A stretch of 64,000 bases of DNA, taken from contig NZ_VRYN01000004.1 of the NCBI RefSeq assembly GCF_008124605.1, positions 29,151-93,150 on the forward strand, given 5' to 3'. The position numbers and the translations under genes are program-made. Below the pieces are notes generated by a model. It was not told the DNA's origin. It was given only the letters and a program-made list of their open reading frames with translations, and did no database searches. This DNA comes from Halobacterium salinarum DSM 3754. Its GTDB lineage: Archaea; Halobacteriota; Halobacteria; Halobacteriales; Halobacteriaceae. Below are positions 45,096 to 55,484 of the stretch, in pieces; the first letter of the stretch is position 1, and every line of letters begins with the position of its first letter.

Positions 45096-46235
45096 ATGCG
45101 TGTCGATCTCGACGCCGTTGCGTCGTTCAGCCGCACGGGCGACGAAGGCGGTCAGCGCGCGGCGGACTCTCTGGAGACGCTTACGGGTATTCCTGCCAAC
45201 TGCCAGCTCACGCGAACCGCGCTCGTCGACGCCGACGGACTGTCGGTGTTCCTGGGGGACTCCTGGGAGCGCATCAGCGTCGAGTTCGACGGCGCACTCA
45301 CCGGTCGTGCAGTGCTGTCGTTTGACGAAGCGTTCGCCAACCACGTCGAAGACGAACTCGGCGTCGGAGCTGCCGCGCTGCCCGAAGTCGCGAACATCCT
45401 CACCAGCGGGTTTGTCGACGTCTGGGCGGCCGACGACGAGGACACCATCGAGATCGAGCCGCCCGACCGCCTCGAAGACGAGCACCGCGTCGTCCAGGAC
45501 GCTGCGGTCATCGACGACTGTGCGTTCGTCTTCGAGAGCCAGATCGTGTTGTCCTCGACGCAGGGCACCTGCCGGTTTGCGGTCCTCCCGGACGTCGAGT
45601 CGTTCGGGTCGTACGTCACCGAGCCGGACGCGGAGTTCGCGCTGTCGGATCTCGCCAACCACATCCAGGTGGCGTCAGTGAGCGCCGAAGCCGTCTCCTC
45701 ACACCTGGAGATGATGACCGGGACGGACGCGACGCTCGTGGAGTCACACGTGGACTTCGTGCCCGTCGAGCGGGTGCCATCGCTGCTCGACGACGCCGCC
45801 TACGAGGGCGCGATCTTCGAAAGCGAGGGGGTCGTCGACAGCGTCATCGCGATCCTGTTCGACGAGACCGAGCCCGGTGCGGTCGCGGAGCTACTGCTCG
45901 GGGACGCCGATGCCGGCGCGGAAATGGCCGAAAGTGCCGTCTCGGAGCTGGGCAACATCACCGCCAGTGGGTTCATCGACCAGTGGGCGAACGCACTGGA
46001 CACCACGATCGACATCTCGACGCCGTCCCACGTCCGTGACGCCGGTCGTGCCGTCCTTGACACCGTCGCGGCAGCCTACGGCGAGCGCGCGGACACCATC
46101 GCAGTGGTGAACGCCACGATCACACTCGGGCCGGACGTGACGTGTCGGGTCTGCACGTTCCCCAGCCCCGAAGACGCCGATCAACTCGCGGACATCGCTG
46201 ACAACCTCGCCGCCGACGCGAGTGAGGAGTCGTGA
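45096..46235 (+). CDS. cheC: Two-domain CheC-family protein
   Basis: The product has 379 residues with two CheC-like halves. The N-terminal half has AALPEVANILTSGFVDVWAA; the C-terminal half has SAVSELGNITASGFIDQWAN. Both keep the Glu and Asn expected for phosphatase activity. It looks like an internal duplication or fusion of a cheC gene, unlike the single-domain neighbour. Its stop overlaps cheD (GTGA). Confidence 0.9.
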   Translation: MRVDLDAVASFSRTGDEGGQRAADSLETLTGIPANCQLTRTALVDADGLSVFLGDSWERISVEFDGALTGRAVLSFDEAFANHVEDELGVGAAALPEVANILTSGFVDVWAADDEDTIEIEPPDRLEDEHRVVQDAAVIDDCAFVFESQIVLSSTQGTCRFAVLPDVESFGSYVTEPDAEFALSDLANHIQVASVSAEAVSSHLEMMTGTDATLVESHVDFVPVERVPSLLDDAAYEGAIFESEGVVDSVIAILFDETEPGAVAELLLGDADAGAEMAESAVSELGNITASGFIDQWANALDTTIDISTPSHVRDAGRAVLDTVAAAYGERADTIAVVNATITLGPDVTCRVCTFPSPEDADQLADIADNLAADASEES

Positions 46236-46699
46236 CGATCCGCGTTGGCGTGGCGGACTGGCGTGTCACGGACGACGACGACGCGGTGTTGGTCACGAGC
46301 GGGCTGGGATCGTGTGTCGCCATCGCGGTGCGTGATGCGCGCAGCGGTGCCGGCGGGCTGTTGCACGCGATGCTGCCGGAAGCCGACGGCCCCGTGGACA
46401 CGCCCGCGAAATACGTCGATTCGGGTCTCGACGAGATGGTGTCGGCGCTGCTCCGCCTGGGCGCGAGCCCGAGCAGCCTCACGGCGAAACTCGCCGGCGG
46501 GTCGACGATGCTCGACCTCTCGATCGGGGACAGCGTCGGCTCCCGGAACGTGTCGGCCGCCGAACGCGCGCTGGCCGACGCGGACATCGAGTTGCTCGCG
46601 TCCGAAACCGGCGGGGACAGCGGACGGTCGGTGTCCTTTAGTCCGAGCAGTGGGGATGTTACCATAGACCGAGTTGATGCCGAGGTGCACGTAATTTGA
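46232..46699 (+). CDS. cheD: CheD receptor deamidase
   Basis: CheD deamidates receptor glutamines and interacts with CheC. The product has 155 residues from GTG 46232. The catalytic Cys is in [10 protein letters not shown] and the His in [10 protein letters not shown]; the Thr region is [12 protein letters not shown]. It is coupled to the genes on either side. Confidence 0.95.
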
Positions 46700-47502
46700 C
46701 TGACTTCCAAACCCTGCTTGAGTTCATCGAGACCGAGACCGGCTTCGCAACCAGCTACTACGACGAGTCGTACCTCGACCGGCGCGTGTCCGCGCGGATG
46801 CGCCGCCGCGGCGTCGAGGAGTACGCCGGCTACCTGACGCTGCTCGAGGAGGACGACGACGACGAACGCGCCGAGTTGCTCGACACCCTCTCGGTGAACG
46901 TCACTGAGTTCTTCCGCGACGAGAAAGTGTGGACCGCGCTCCGGGACGTGCTCTTGGAGCTCGCGGATACCGTGCGCTCGATCGACATCTGGAGTGCGGC
47001 CTGCGCGGACGGCCGCGAGCCGTACTCGCTTGCGATGCTCGCGTTGGACGCGGGCCTCGACCCCCGGAACGTCTCCATTCTGGCCACCGACATCGACGAG
47101 GACGCGCTGGCGAGAGCACGCGCGGGACGATACGAGAGCACGCGCACAGCCGACATCAGCGACCAACTGGGGTTCTTAGACAACCCCCAGGAGTACGTCG
47201 ACCGCGAGGGCGATCGCGCGTTCGTCGTCAACGACCGCGTCAAAGACCTCGTGACCTTCGAGCGCCACGACCTGATCACTGGCGACCCCAAATCGGGGTT
47301 CGATCTGGTGGCGTGTCGGAACGTCTGCATCTACATCGACAAGCAGTACAAGCTTCCGATCCTCGACACGGTCAGCAAATCCCTCCGTGAGGGTGGCCAC
47401 CTCGTACTCGGACAGACGGAGACGCTGCCCGGCGAGGTCAAAGAACGCTTCGAGGCGGAGGACCCACGCATCCGAATCTACAGTCGGGTCGCTGACACGT
47501 GA
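46696..47502 (+). CDS. cheR: CheR receptor methyltransferase
   Basis: CheR methylates receptor glutamates with SAM. The product has 268 residues, starting at TTG 46696 inside the cheD stop. The N-terminal helical domain ends near [10 protein letters not shown]; the SAM site includes [19 protein letters not shown] and the Asp in [11 protein letters not shown]; then [13 protein letters not shown]. The final segment [20 protein letters not shown] fits the family. Confidence 0.95.
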
Positions 47503-47568
47503 CCGGCGCGGCAGAGGAGTAACGCTTATTCACCCGCCTCCACGACGTATAATTGAGTATACGGGGGT

Positions 47569-48432
47569 ATGTCGGAATCAGCAATCGCAGACTTCGTCTC
47601 GTCGTTTATCCCGGATACAGCGACGCACGTCGAACCGGTGCGTGGCAGAGTCGTCATGAGCAAGCGCCGGATCGTGCTTGCCGCCGACGACGAGAAGACA
47701 ACGATCCCCCTCAACGGTGTGTTCGACGTCCAACACGAGACCGCGCCCGGCGACCTCGCGCGGTTCTTCGAGGACACAGTCACGATCGCCTACGAACACG
47801 ACGAGGACCGTCACGTCGCGGTCATTGAGGGCGGTGGCAGCACCGTCGACCGGTTCGTCACTCTCGTGTTCAAGGCGCTGGTCCACGGCACGACCGTCTA
47901 CGCCAAACACCCGGCACGCCGCGGCGGTCGGATCACCGACCAACCCTTCGAGAAGGGGAACCTCGCGCTCTCGCCGGGTGACCTCACGATCACCGGCGAC
48001 GCCGACACCACCATCGACCTCTCGACGGTGTCGCATTTCGAGCGCGTCGACCGCGAGGTCAACGGCTCGAACAAACAACTCCTGTCCGTGCGACACATGG
48101 GATCGACCGGCCCGATCACGACCGAACTCGCGCTCAGCTCCGGCCGGAAGATGAACCTGCTCGGGCGCTACATCCGCCTCCAGTACACCCACCTCAAACA
48201 GGAGTTGGCGGACGTCACCCTCACCAGCGAGGAAATCGAGGCCCTGGTCGCGATCTACTCCAGCGGCCCGAACGCCAGTCTCGCGGCCGTGCTAGGCGTC
48301 GACGCCTCGCGTGTCACGATGTTACTCAACGACCTCATCGAGAAAGAACTGGTCACCGACGACGACGGCATCGCGCTCACGTCGCTGGGGCGGGCGGCGG
48401 TCAGCGAACACATCGAGGACGTCAACCTCTGA
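47569..48432 (+). CDS. cheF2: CheF-family archaellum-chemotaxis adaptor (CheF2-like)
   Basis: CheF proteins (DUF439) are archaeal-specific adaptors that receive CheY-P and act at the archaellum. The product has 287 residues: PH-like beta-rich halves (VVMSKRRIVLAADDEKTTIP; LALSPGDLTITGDADTTIDL) and a C-terminal winged-helix-like region (LVAIYSSGPNASLAAVLGVD). It is convergent with the second CheF gene. From H. salinarum gene order I equate it with the cheR-proximal paralogue. Confidence 0.88.
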   Translation: MSESAIADFVSSFIPDTATHVEPVRGRVVMSKRRIVLAADDEKTTIPLNGVFDVQHETAPGDLARFFEDTVTIAYEHDEDRHVAVIEGGGSTVDRFVTLVFKALVHGTTVYAKHPARRGGRITDQPFEKGNLALSPGDLTITGDADTTIDLSTVSHFERVDREVNGSNKQLLSVRHMGSTGPITTELALSSGRKMNLLGRYIRLQYTHLKQELADVTLTSEEIEALVAIYSSGPNASLAAVLGVDASRVTMLLNDLIEKELVTDDDGIALTSLGRAAVSEHIEDVNL

Positions 48433-48460
48433 GTGGCGTCCGAGGGGAGCAGCCCCACGA

Positions 48461-49333
48461 TCACTCCTCGTTGATCGCTTCGCTGGCGATGTTGCGGCCC
48501 CGCGTTTTCATCGTGACCTCGCGGCGCTTGCGCACCTCCTCGAGGACGTCGACCTCGATGAGGCGCTCGAAGATCGACTCGACCTCGTCCACGTCCATCC
48601 CCAGGAAGTCCGGGATCTCGAACGACGACACTCCGGAATACAGCGCCATCAGCACCCGCTTTTCCGTTTCCGAGAGCTCGACTGACCCCTGGCTTTTCTC
48701 GGCTTCTTTGGTCAGCAGTGACTCCAGTATCGACGCCGTGTGCGAGTCGGTGGCGAAATACGTCTGCACGCTCGTGTCCCGGTTGACGGTGTGTTCGACT
48801 TTCAACACCGGCTTCGTGTCACCGTTCACCTCCAGGGACGCGGCCTCCGCCGATCCGACGTCGTCCAACTCAACGGAGACGAACGACCCGTTCGACATCG
48901 CAACGCTCAGCTCCGATTCGTCGACCTTGATGCGGGCACGCTCGAACTGCTCGTCGGTCACCACACCGCCCTCGACGGCGGGATGCTTCACCTGTAGCTC
49001 CGTCTGGTCCAGCAGCGCCCCGTAGAGCTTGCTCTCGAAGGTTTCCGTGTTGTCACCCAGCGAGACCAACATCACGCTCTCGTTGGTCATCCTGATGCTC
49101 ACGTAGTTCCCGACCTTCGCGACGGTCTGGTTCACGTCGTGCCGGCCGCTCAGCCCCTGGACTTCCGACAACGGGAGGTTCCGCTTCCCCTCGCTGCCGG
49201 CCAGCACGATCCGCTTGTTGGACAACAGGATGCGACCTTTCGACCACTGGGCGTCTTTCATCCGCCGGCCGTCTTTGACGGCCTGCAGGAACTTCCCGGA
49301 CCCGTCGGCTATCTTGTACTCTGACTCGCTCAT
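48461..49333 (-). CDS. cheF1: CheF-family archaellum-chemotaxis adaptor (CheF1-like)
   Basis: The product has 290 residues, a paralogue of the convergent CheF gene with the same layout (ILLSNKRIVLAGSEGKRNLP; RIKVDESELSVAMSNGSFVS; LMALYSGVSSFEIPDFLGMD). Established work on H. salinarum found that one of its two DUF439 proteins and the adjacent HEAT-repeat protein are needed for switching; by position this is that paralogue. A TATA-like ATTAAATACG lies near 49425-49434. Confidence 0.88.
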   Translation of the reverse strand: MSESEYKIADGSGKFLQAVKDGRRMKDAQWSKGRILLSNKRIVLAGSEGKRNLPLSEVQGLSGRHDVNQTVAKVGNYVSIRMTNESVMLVSLGDNTETFESKLYGALLDQTELQVKHPAVEGGVVTDEQFERARIKVDESELSVAMSNGSFVSVELDDVGSAEAASLEVNGDTKPVLKVEHTVNRDTSVQTYFATDSHTASILESLLTKEAEKSQGSVELSETEKRVLMALYSGVSSFEIPDFLGMDVDEVESIFERLIEVDVLEEVRKRREVTMKTRGRNIASEAINEE

Positions 49334-49476
49334 TCCTCACCTACGATCGGCGCTTCGGGCGCGGCCCACACCTGCCCCGTCTGATACCGCGCACCCGGAC
49401 TCATTCACACATCCCTTTTCTGCAAACGTATTTAATGCTTTGCGTGCAATTCTCGCGACTGAAACCGCCACCAGTG

Positions 49477-50697
49477 CTACGTTTTTCCGCCCAGCTTCGA
49501 GATCGCCGAGAACGCCCGCCGCCGCACCTCTTCGCTGTCCGTTTCGTCAACCAGTCGCTCCAACCGCTGGCGGGATCGATCCCCGCCGACCTTCCCGAGC
49601 GCGAACGCCGCCATCGCAACCGCGTCCTCGCCGTACTCCTGTGTCTCGACGACCTCAAGCAGTGACGTCTCCACGGACGCGCCACCGATCTCTGCCAGCC
49701 CCGTGGCCGCGAACTGCGCGATCAGATCGTCGTCTTCGCCCAGCAGCTCCCGGAGCGCCTCGATCGCGTCCATCTTCGTGCGCTGATCACCGGCGACCCG
49801 CCCCAGCATCCACGTGGCGTTCCGGCGCTGGTGTAGCTGCGTTCCCTCGTCGATGATCTCGATCAGCGACTTGATGATACTCGGGTCGGAGCGCGCCGAC
49901 ATCCGGTCGACGATCGTTTCGCGCAGCTCGTGGCTCTGATCCGGTGGCACGTTCGACAAGATCTCGATCAACGAGAAGACGGCCGCCCGCCGCACCAGGT
50001 CGCTTTCGTCACCCAGCCGCTCCACGAGCGCGTCCACCGGCTCGGCGGTCTCGAACCGCCCCAGCGAACTCACGGCTGTCCGCCGCATCGCCTCGCTGTC
50101 GTCTTCAACCACCGACAACAGCCCATCAAGGGCCTGTTCAGTCGTCAGTCGTCCGAGTGACTCGGCGGCTTCCCGGCGAACTTTCAACGGCTCTCCGTGC
50201 AGACAGTCGACGAGAATCCCCGTCACTGCGGGCTGTTCGATCCGTCCCAGTGCCCGCGCGACCCGCGCCCGAACACCGACGTGCTCCTCGGTCTGTAGCT
50301 GCTTCGCAAGCGGCCGCGCGGTGTCCTCGACGCCGAGCAATCCCAAGACGTTCGCGGCCGCCATCCGCAGCTCCGGCGTCTCCGACTCCAGGTTCTCCAC
50401 GAACGCTTCGGCCTGCGCCCACGTCGCTCCACTGTCGGGCACTTCCTGGTCTAACCCACGCATCAGCGCGTCGACCGCCTCTTGCTGTGTTAACGCGTCA
50501 ATGGCGGCCGCACGCACCGACTCGTCGTCGTCGCTCATCGCGTCAACGAGCGCCTGGATCCCCTCCGGTTCCGGCTCGTCTAAGTTCCCGAGGATCTCCG
50601 CCGCGCGCCGACGAACCGTTTCCTTCTCGCTTTCCTGCAGCAGCTCCACGAGTTTCTCGACATCCCCGGAGCGCTCCAGCCCGTACAGCGATGGCAC
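49477..50697 (-). CDS. HEAT/PBS-lyase repeat protein, CheF partner
   Basis: The product has 406 residues built almost entirely of alpha-helical HEAT repeats of about 31 residues (examples: ETVRRRAAEILGNLDEPEPE; GVRARVARALGRIEQPAVTG; EEVRRRAFSAISKLGGKT at the end). Such repeats make a curved protein-binding scaffold. In H. salinarum the equivalent gene, next to cheF1, encodes a protein linking Che and archaellum components. It sits between the archaellins and cheF1 on the same strand. Confidence 0.92.
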   Translation of the reverse strand: MPSLYGLERSGDVEKLVELLQESEKETVRRRAAEILGNLDEPEPEGIQALVDAMSDDDESVRAAAIDALTQQEAVDALMRGLDQEVPDSGATWAQAEAFVENLESETPELRMAAANVLGLLGVEDTARPLAKQLQTEEHVGVRARVARALGRIEQPAVTGILVDCLHGEPLKVRREAAESLGRLTTEQALDGLLSVVEDDSEAMRRTAVSSLGRFETAEPVDALVERLGDESDLVRRAAVFSLIEILSNVPPDQSHELRETIVDRMSARSDPSIIKSLIEIIDEGTQLHQRRNATWMLGRVAGDQRTKMDAIEALRELLGEDDDLIAQFAATGLAEIGGASVETSLLEVVETQEYGEDAVAMAAFALGKVGGDRSRQRLERLVDETDSEEVRRRAFSAISKLGGKT

Positions 50698-50766
50698 GCC
50701 TAGACAGACGACACGCGACTACAAAATGATATCGTTCAACGGGGGCGGCGGTGCGAAACGCGCGTC

Positions 50767-51348
50767 TTACAGCTTGACGGCGTTTTTGTCCTTGAGCGAC
50801 TCAGGGACGTGCGCCCAGTAGGTGGTTTTCGAGCCGTACTGCGTGGTCACCGTCAACTGCACTTCCTCACCGGAGCCGAGGGTGGAGCTGACGCCGCTGG
50901 CGTACATGATGACCTTGATGCGGTCGGACTGCTCGACCAGCACGTCAGCGTTGTTCCCCTTGATGGATTCGGTGGTGAAGTTTTCACCCAGCGAACTCGG
51001 GCTGTTCGACGAGTACGTCAGGGTGGTGGCTTTGTCCGGGCCGATCCACTGGATCGTGGATTTCGTGAGGTTGATGTTGTCGGCTCCGGCGGCCTGGCGA
51101 ACGGTGAGGTTCACGTAGTCGACTTTCTCGCTGTTGACGTTGCCGTACGCGGAGACGATGTTGATGCGGTTGGAGACCTGTGCGGAGGCTTCCTCACCGG
51201 TTGCCGACCCCTTCGATTGGAGGTAGCCGGCAGTGTTGATGAGGACGCCGGCGGCGATCGCGGCGACCAGCACCATCGCGATGAACACGATGAGCGTGCC
51301 GATCCCCACTTGGCCGCGCTCGTCCTCGTCAGTGATGAACTCGAACAT
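50767..51348 (-). CDS. flgB3: Archaellin B (third copy)
   Basis: This is a structural filament subunit. The product has 193 residues. The class III signal is [20 protein letters not shown], cleaved before GQVGIG by the prepilin/archaellin peptidase, followed by a hydrophobic helix ([21 protein letters not shown]). Three N-glycosylation sequons are visible (VNLT, INLT, ENFT). It is almost identical to flgB1, including DNA. It is the last of three tandem genes read leftwards, with 11-base spacers. Confidence 0.95.
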   Translation of the reverse strand: MFEFITDEDERGQVGIGTLIVFIAMVLVAAIAAGVLINTAGYLQSKGSATGEEASAQVSNRINIVSAYGNVNSEKVDYVNLTVRQAAGADNINLTKSTIQWIGPDKATTLTYSSNSPSSLGENFTTESIKGNNADVLVEQSDRIKVIMYASGVSSTLGSGEEVQLTVTTQYGSKTTYWAHVPESLKDKNAVKL

Positions 51349-51359
51349 GAGCGTGTGTG

Positions 51360-51950
51360 TTATAGCGTGACGGCGTTTTTGTCCTTGAGCGACTCAGGAA
51401 CGTTCGCCCAGTAGGTGGTTTTCGAGCCGTACTGCGTGGTCACTGTCAGCTGGACCTCTTCGCCAGCCTTCAGTCCATTGGTGGTGATCGCAGCCGCGTC
51501 CATGACGATCTCGATGCGGTCGGACTGATCAACCAGCACGTCCGCGTTGTCGCCCTTGATCGAATTTGTGGTGAAGTTCTCGGCGTCGGCAGCACTACCG
51601 TCGTAGGTCAGGGTAGTGGCGGTGTCCGGGCCGATCCACTGGATCGTGGATTTGCTGAGGTTGATGTTGTCAGCCCCAGCGGCCTGGCGCACCGTCAGGT
51701 TCGCGTAATTGACTACCTCGGTTGAGCCAGACGTGTCCACGTTGCCGTACGCGGAGACGATGTTGATGCGGTTGGAGACCTGTGCGGAGGCTTCCTCACC
51801 GGTCGCAGAGCCCTTTGACTGGAGGAAGCCGGCGGTGTTGATGAGGACGCCGGCGGCGATCGCGGCGACCAGCACCATCGCGATGAACACGATGAGCGTG
51901 CCGATCCCCACTTGACCGCGCTCGTCCTCGTCTGTGATGAACTCGAACAT
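51360..51950 (-). CDS. flgB2: Archaellin B (second copy)
   Basis: The product has 196 residues. The signal and hydrophobic helix match the neighbours exactly. The middle differs ([60 protein letters not shown]), so it is the most diverged of the three. The last 25 residues are again conserved. Sequons are ANLT, INLS and ENFT. H. salinarum filaments contain several archaellins, with B types derived from a separate three-gene operon as here. Confidence 0.95.
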   Translation of the reverse strand: MFEFITDEDERGQVGIGTLIVFIAMVLVAAIAAGVLINTAGFLQSKGSATGEEASAQVSNRINIVSAYGNVDTSGSTEVVNYANLTVRQAAGADNINLSKSTIQWIGPDTATTLTYDGSAADAENFTTNSIKGDNADVLVDQSDRIEIVMDAAAITTNGLKAGEEVQLTVTTQYGSKTTYWANVPESLKDKNAVTL

Positions 51951-51961
51951 GAGCGTGTGTG

Positions 51962-52543
51962 TTATAGTGTGACGGCGTTTTTGTCCTTGAGCGACTCAGG
52001 GACTTGCGCCCAGTAGGTGGTTTTCGAGCCGTACTGCGTGGTCACCGTCAACTGCACCTCGTCACCAGCGCCGAGGTTGGAGCTGACGCCGCTGGCGTAC
52101 ATGATGACCTTGATGCGGTCGGACTGGTTGACCAGCACATCGGCGCTGCTGCCCTTGATGGATTCGGTGGTGAAGTTTTCACCCAGCGAACCCGGGCTGT
52201 TCGACGAGTACGTCAGGGTGGTGGCTTTGTCCGGGCCGATCCACTGGATCGTGGATTTCGTGAGGTTGATGTTGTCGGCTCCGGCGGCCTGGCGAACGGT
52301 GAGGTTCACGTAGTCGACTTTCTCGCTGTTGACGTTGCCGTACGCGGAGACGATGTTGATGCGGTTGGAGACCTGTGCGGAGGCTTCCTCACCGGTTGCC
52401 GACCCCTTCGATTGGAGGTAGCCGGCGGTGTTGATGAGGACGCCAGCGGCGATCGCGGCGACCAGCACCATCGCGATGAACACGATGAGCGTGCCGATCC
52501 CCACTTGGCCGCGCTCGTCTTCGTCAGTGATGAACTCGAACAT
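51962..52543 (-). CDS. flgB1: Archaellin B (first copy)
   Basis: ATG 52543 gives 193 residues; the frame stays open upstream, but the class III signal [15 protein letters not shown] fixes this start. It leads the three-archaellin operon. It differs from flgB3 at only a few residues (for example [12 protein letters not shown] versus [12 protein letters not shown]). An AT-rich box about 75 bases upstream suggests a short 5' leader. Confidence 0.95.
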   Translation of the reverse strand: MFEFITDEDERGQVGIGTLIVFIAMVLVAAIAAGVLINTAGYLQSKGSATGEEASAQVSNRINIVSAYGNVNSEKVDYVNLTVRQAAGADNINLTKSTIQWIGPDKATTLTYSSNSPGSLGENFTTESIKGSSADVLVNQSDRIKVIMYASGVSSNLGAGDEVQLTVTTQYGSKTTYWAQVPESLKDKNAVTL

Positions 52544-52613
52544 GAGTGTGTTGTTGTCCCGCCCCCTCTCCCGATCGAGACTGCTGGGGCTTACCCATAC
52601 AGATCGGCCATCG

Positions 52614-52623
52614 ATACAAAAGT
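52614..52623 (-). promoter_or_regulatory. Putative archaellin promoter
   Basis: On the minus strand ACTTTTGTAT lies about 75 bases before the flgB1 start. It would give a leader of about 45-50 bases, so the archaellin mRNA would not be leaderless. Confidence 0.35.
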
Positions 52624-52633
52624 GTAGGGCTGT

Positions 52634-52653
52634 GGTTATCACTGGTGAAAACC
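52634..52653. promoter_or_regulatory. 9-2-9 inverted repeat between flgB1 and plus-strand genes
   Basis: GGTTATCAC (52634-52642) and GTGAAAACC (52645-52653) pair at eight of nine positions around a TG spacer. It lies directly upstream of the archaellin box and in the 164-base divergent region with the zinc-ribbon gene, so it is placed to act as an operator for both. Confidence 0.4.
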
Positions 52654-52707
52654 AATAATTTGCGCCGTACCGAACCGTTAACGGCGAGTCAGCTCGTCCT
52701 CGTATCT

Positions 52708-52947
52708 ATGGATCAGATGGATTTTTCAGCGATCCGCCATCGGGTAAAACTATTGGAGGACACCGGCCGATCGCGGCTGTTCGAGAACCGGGATGCGGTC
52801 GCGTGCCCGGTCTGTGGCCAGCCGTTCGACCAGGCGCTCGTGTCACGGAACGACACTGAACAGCTCGCTCCGGATGCGGAGCTGTCGCTGTGCCTGCACA
52901 GGGGAACCGACCGAATGGTCGTGTTCACGCACGCGGACGATTCTTAG
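52708..52947 (+). CDS. Archaellum-cluster zinc-ribbon protein
   Basis: ATG 52708 (MDQMDFSAIRHRVKLLEDTG) gives 79 residues. VACPVCGQPFDQAL supplies one Cys pair and SLCLHRGTDR a further Cys/His, a probable zinc site. Proteins like this are annotated as archaellum (flagella) cluster proteins in haloarchaea because they sit here. Biochemical role unknown. It precedes htr15 by 55 bases. Confidence 0.75.
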   Translation: MDQMDFSAIRHRVKLLEDTGRSRLFENRDAVACPVCGQPFDQALVSRNDTEQLAPDAELSLCLHRGTDRMVVFTHADDS

Positions 52948-53002
52948 AACTGATACACGGTGGGGAACTATTTTGTATGTGGTTCTCCCGACCTACTGAC
53001 GA

Positions 53003-54913
53003 ATGCTGCGCATCTTTCGCAAACTGCTCGGTCGCGGCGCTGGGACGCCGGCGACGGACGGCGGCACGGCAGCGAGTGCCGTGTCCTTCGAGGACGCCGA
53101 CGACGCAATGGCGGGCCTTCAGGAGCGCTACAGCGTCGACCAGCGGGATCTCGATCCGACGCTTCCGGCGGACGCCGCCGACCATTTCGACGGACTGTTA
53201 GACGAGACAGCGCCGACACCGGAGTCGTACCTCCCGGTGTACACCGCGGCCGATGTCTCAGCGGGGGCATTCGTCGACGCGTACACGACGCCCGCGGACG
53301 CGGTTGTCGACGCGGTGTTCCAGCAGCTCCGTGAGGGCGGCGTCGACGGTGCAGCCGTTGACCACGCCGAGCGCCAGCTCAAAACCGGGATGCATGCGGT
53401 CGTTGAGGACGCAGCCACGGGTGTTGCTGCGTACGAAACGGCGGCTGGGCCGGCCGACGACTCGTCCGACGGCGGCACCGAAGAGGAGCTGAACGTCGAC
53501 GACGACGCGCTCTTGGACAGCATCGGCATGCCGGTGTTCATGCTGGACGCCACCGGCAGCGTCGTCGCGTGGAACGAGACCATCGAGGAGCTCACCGGCT
53601 GCAGCAAAGCCGACGCGATGGGGATGGACCACGCCAGCGAAGCCTTCTACCCCGATGACCGGCGCGTCAAAACGCTCGCCGACAAGGTCATCGAGTCGCC
53701 GCGGTCGGCGGCCGCGGAGTTCGACATCGAGCGCTCCGAAGAGAAGGCCCAGCTGTACGCTGACACGAGCGTCATGACCGACCAGGGCGGCACCGATAGG
53801 CACATCCGGTTCAAGGCCAGCCCGATCTTCGACGACGACGGGGAACTGCTGGCCGTGGCCGAAACGATCGAAGACCGCACCGAAGACGTGCGTCGCGCGG
53901 ACGCCGTCGAGGAGCTGGTCGACGAACTCAGCACGACCATCGATGCGCTGTCCAGCGGGCAGCTCTCGAAACGGGCGTCGTTCGAGCACGAGGGGATAAT
54001 CAACGAGCAACTCGTGTCGGTTGTGTCGGCGCTCAACGGGATGGCCGACCAATTCGAACGGCTCGTCGGGCAGGTGGACGGCCAGACACAGGAACTGGCC
54101 GACACCATCGAGCGCGCCACCGCCGACGCGACCGACATCGCCGACACGGTCAGTTCCCAAAACGAGATGTTGTCGTCGGCCGCCAACGAGATGGAGAACT
54201 TCTCGGCGAGCATGCAGGAGGTCGCGGCGAGCTCCGATCAGGTTGCGTCGGCCGCCGAACAGGCCCAGGACGCGGCTGAAAGCGGGTTGGAGGCCAGCGA
54301 GGGGGCGAACCAGGCCACCAACGAGGTCATCGACATCAGCGACGACCTCATGGAGAGCGTGTCCAAACTGGAGTCGAGAATGGACGAGATCGAGGACGTC
54401 GTTGAGGTGATCGCGGAGGTCGCCGACCAAACGAACCTGCTGGCGCTGAACGCGAACATCGAGGCGGCGCGGGCCGGAGAGGCCGGCAGCGGGTTCGCCG
54501 TGGTCGCCGATGAAGTCAAGGAGCTGGCAAACGAAACCCGCGAACACACCGAGCGCATCGCGGGCAGCATCAGTGATGTCCAACAGCAGGCCAACGAGAC
54601 CGTGCTCGCCGTCGAGGAGTCCCACGAGCAGATCCACCGGGCTGGCGACGAGATCGACGACGCGCTCACCGCGCTCGAGGAGATCGCGACCTCCGTGGAC
54701 GAGGCTGCGACCGGCATCACAGAGGTTGCGCGCGCGAACGACGAACAGGCATCGACGGTCGAGGACGTGATCGTCACGATCGAGGACGTCCAACAGCAGG
54801 CCGAGGCGGCGGCGGCGGCGTCCGATCGGATCGTGTCCGCGACCCAAGAACAGTCGACGGCTGTCTCGCAACTGAGCGAGCGCGTCGACAAACTGACCAC
54901 GGATAGCCAATGA
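53003..54913 (+). CDS. htr15: Soluble methyl-accepting transducer, PAS-containing
   Basis: The product has 636 residues and no membrane segment. An N-terminal helical domain (1-165) is followed by a PAS domain (about 170-300: [20 protein letters not shown]) and then a long coiled coil. The receptor signalling tip ([20 protein letters not shown]) is near residue 473. Gln/Glu pairs flank it for methylation. H. salinarum has a cytoplasmic transducer, Htr15, in this position in the archaellum locus. The ligand may be redox or internal metabolic state. It overlaps arlD by ATGA. Confidence 0.92.
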   Translation: MLRIFRKLLGRGAGTPATDGGTAASAVSFEDADDAMAGLQERYSVDQRDLDPTLPADAADHFDGLLDETAPTPESYLPVYTAADVSAGAFVDAYTTPADAVVDAVFQQLREGGVDGAAVDHAERQLKTGMHAVVEDAATGVAAYETAAGPADDSSDGGTEEELNVDDDALLDSIGMPVFMLDATGSVVAWNETIEELTGCSKADAMGMDHASEAFYPDDRRVKTLADKVIESPRSAAAEFDIERSEEKAQLYADTSVMTDQGGTDRHIRFKASPIFDDDGELLAVAETIEDRTEDVRRADAVEELVDELSTTIDALSSGQLSKRASFEHEGIINEQLVSVVSALNGMADQFERLVGQVDGQTQELADTIERATADATDIADTVSSQNEMLSSAANEMENFSASMQEVAASSDQVASAAEQAQDAAESGLEASEGANQATNEVIDISDDLMESVSKLESRMDEIEDVVEVIAEVADQTNLLALNANIEAARAGEAGSGFAVVADEVKELANETREHTERIAGSISDVQQQANETVLAVEESHEQIHRAGDEIDDALTALEEIATSVDEAATGITEVARANDEQASTVEDVIVTIEDVQQQAEAAAAASDRIVSATQEQSTAVSQLSERVDKLTTDSQ

Positions 54914-55380
54914 CATTGAACCCACGCGAGTACGACCCGGAAGAGTTGCGCAGTGCCGCCCGCGCGGGCGGCGACGAGAACATCCGAGAGCTCAAAGAGC
55001 GCCTGAAAGAACACGAGCAGACGACCGAGGAGGCGGTGCGCTCGGCACAGCTGAAACAGCTGTTGTTCATGCATTCGAGCGCGTCGGTGGAGAGCCTCGA
55101 ACGCCCGTACTTGGAGACGATGCCGGGGCAGTACGCCGCGGAGATCACGCTGTTCGAGTGGTTGGACTTCCTGCTGGAGCGTGGCGGGGTCAAGCGCGCA
55201 CTGAAGGCGATCGAGTATTACGAGACCGTGGGCTGGGTGAGCGCGGACGCCGCCGAGCGGCTCCAGGGGCACGTGCGTGGGTTTTCGGGGCCGGCGGACG
55301 ACGACTCACACAGTGACCTAGAGATGTCCGATCACGTCCTGAGCCTGGTGTATATCGCGCGACTTTCATCGATGCAGTGA
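54910..55380 (+). CDS. arlD: ArlD/FlaD-E domain archaellum protein
   Basis: The product has 156 residues. A helical N-terminus leads into the FlaD/E domain ([40 protein letters not shown]), which links chemotaxis adaptors to the motor base. It lacks the FlaC-type N-terminal coiled coil of the next gene. It is coupled to htr15. Confidence 0.85.
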   Translation: MTLNPREYDPEELRSAARAGGDENIRELKERLKEHEQTTEEAVRSAQLKQLLFMHSSASVESLERPYLETMPGQYAAEITLFEWLDFLLERGGVKRALKAIEYYETVGWVSADAAERLQGHVRGFSGPADDDSHSDLEMSDHVLSLVYIARLSSMQ

Positions 55381-55451
55381 TAGGATCGAAAACCGAGTCA
55401 CTGGGCGGCGACTCGGGGTCCGATTTATCTGATTGAGAACTGGGGGAGAAC

Positions 55452-55459
55452 ATTAATTA
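55452..55459 (+). promoter_or_regulatory. TATA box for arlCE
   Basis: ATTAATTA lies about 29 bases before ATG 55485, in the 104-base gap after arlD, suggesting a separate leaderless start for arlCE-arlJ. Confidence 0.5.
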
Positions 55460-55484
55460 CCTGCGGCTCTCGTTATCTATTCCG

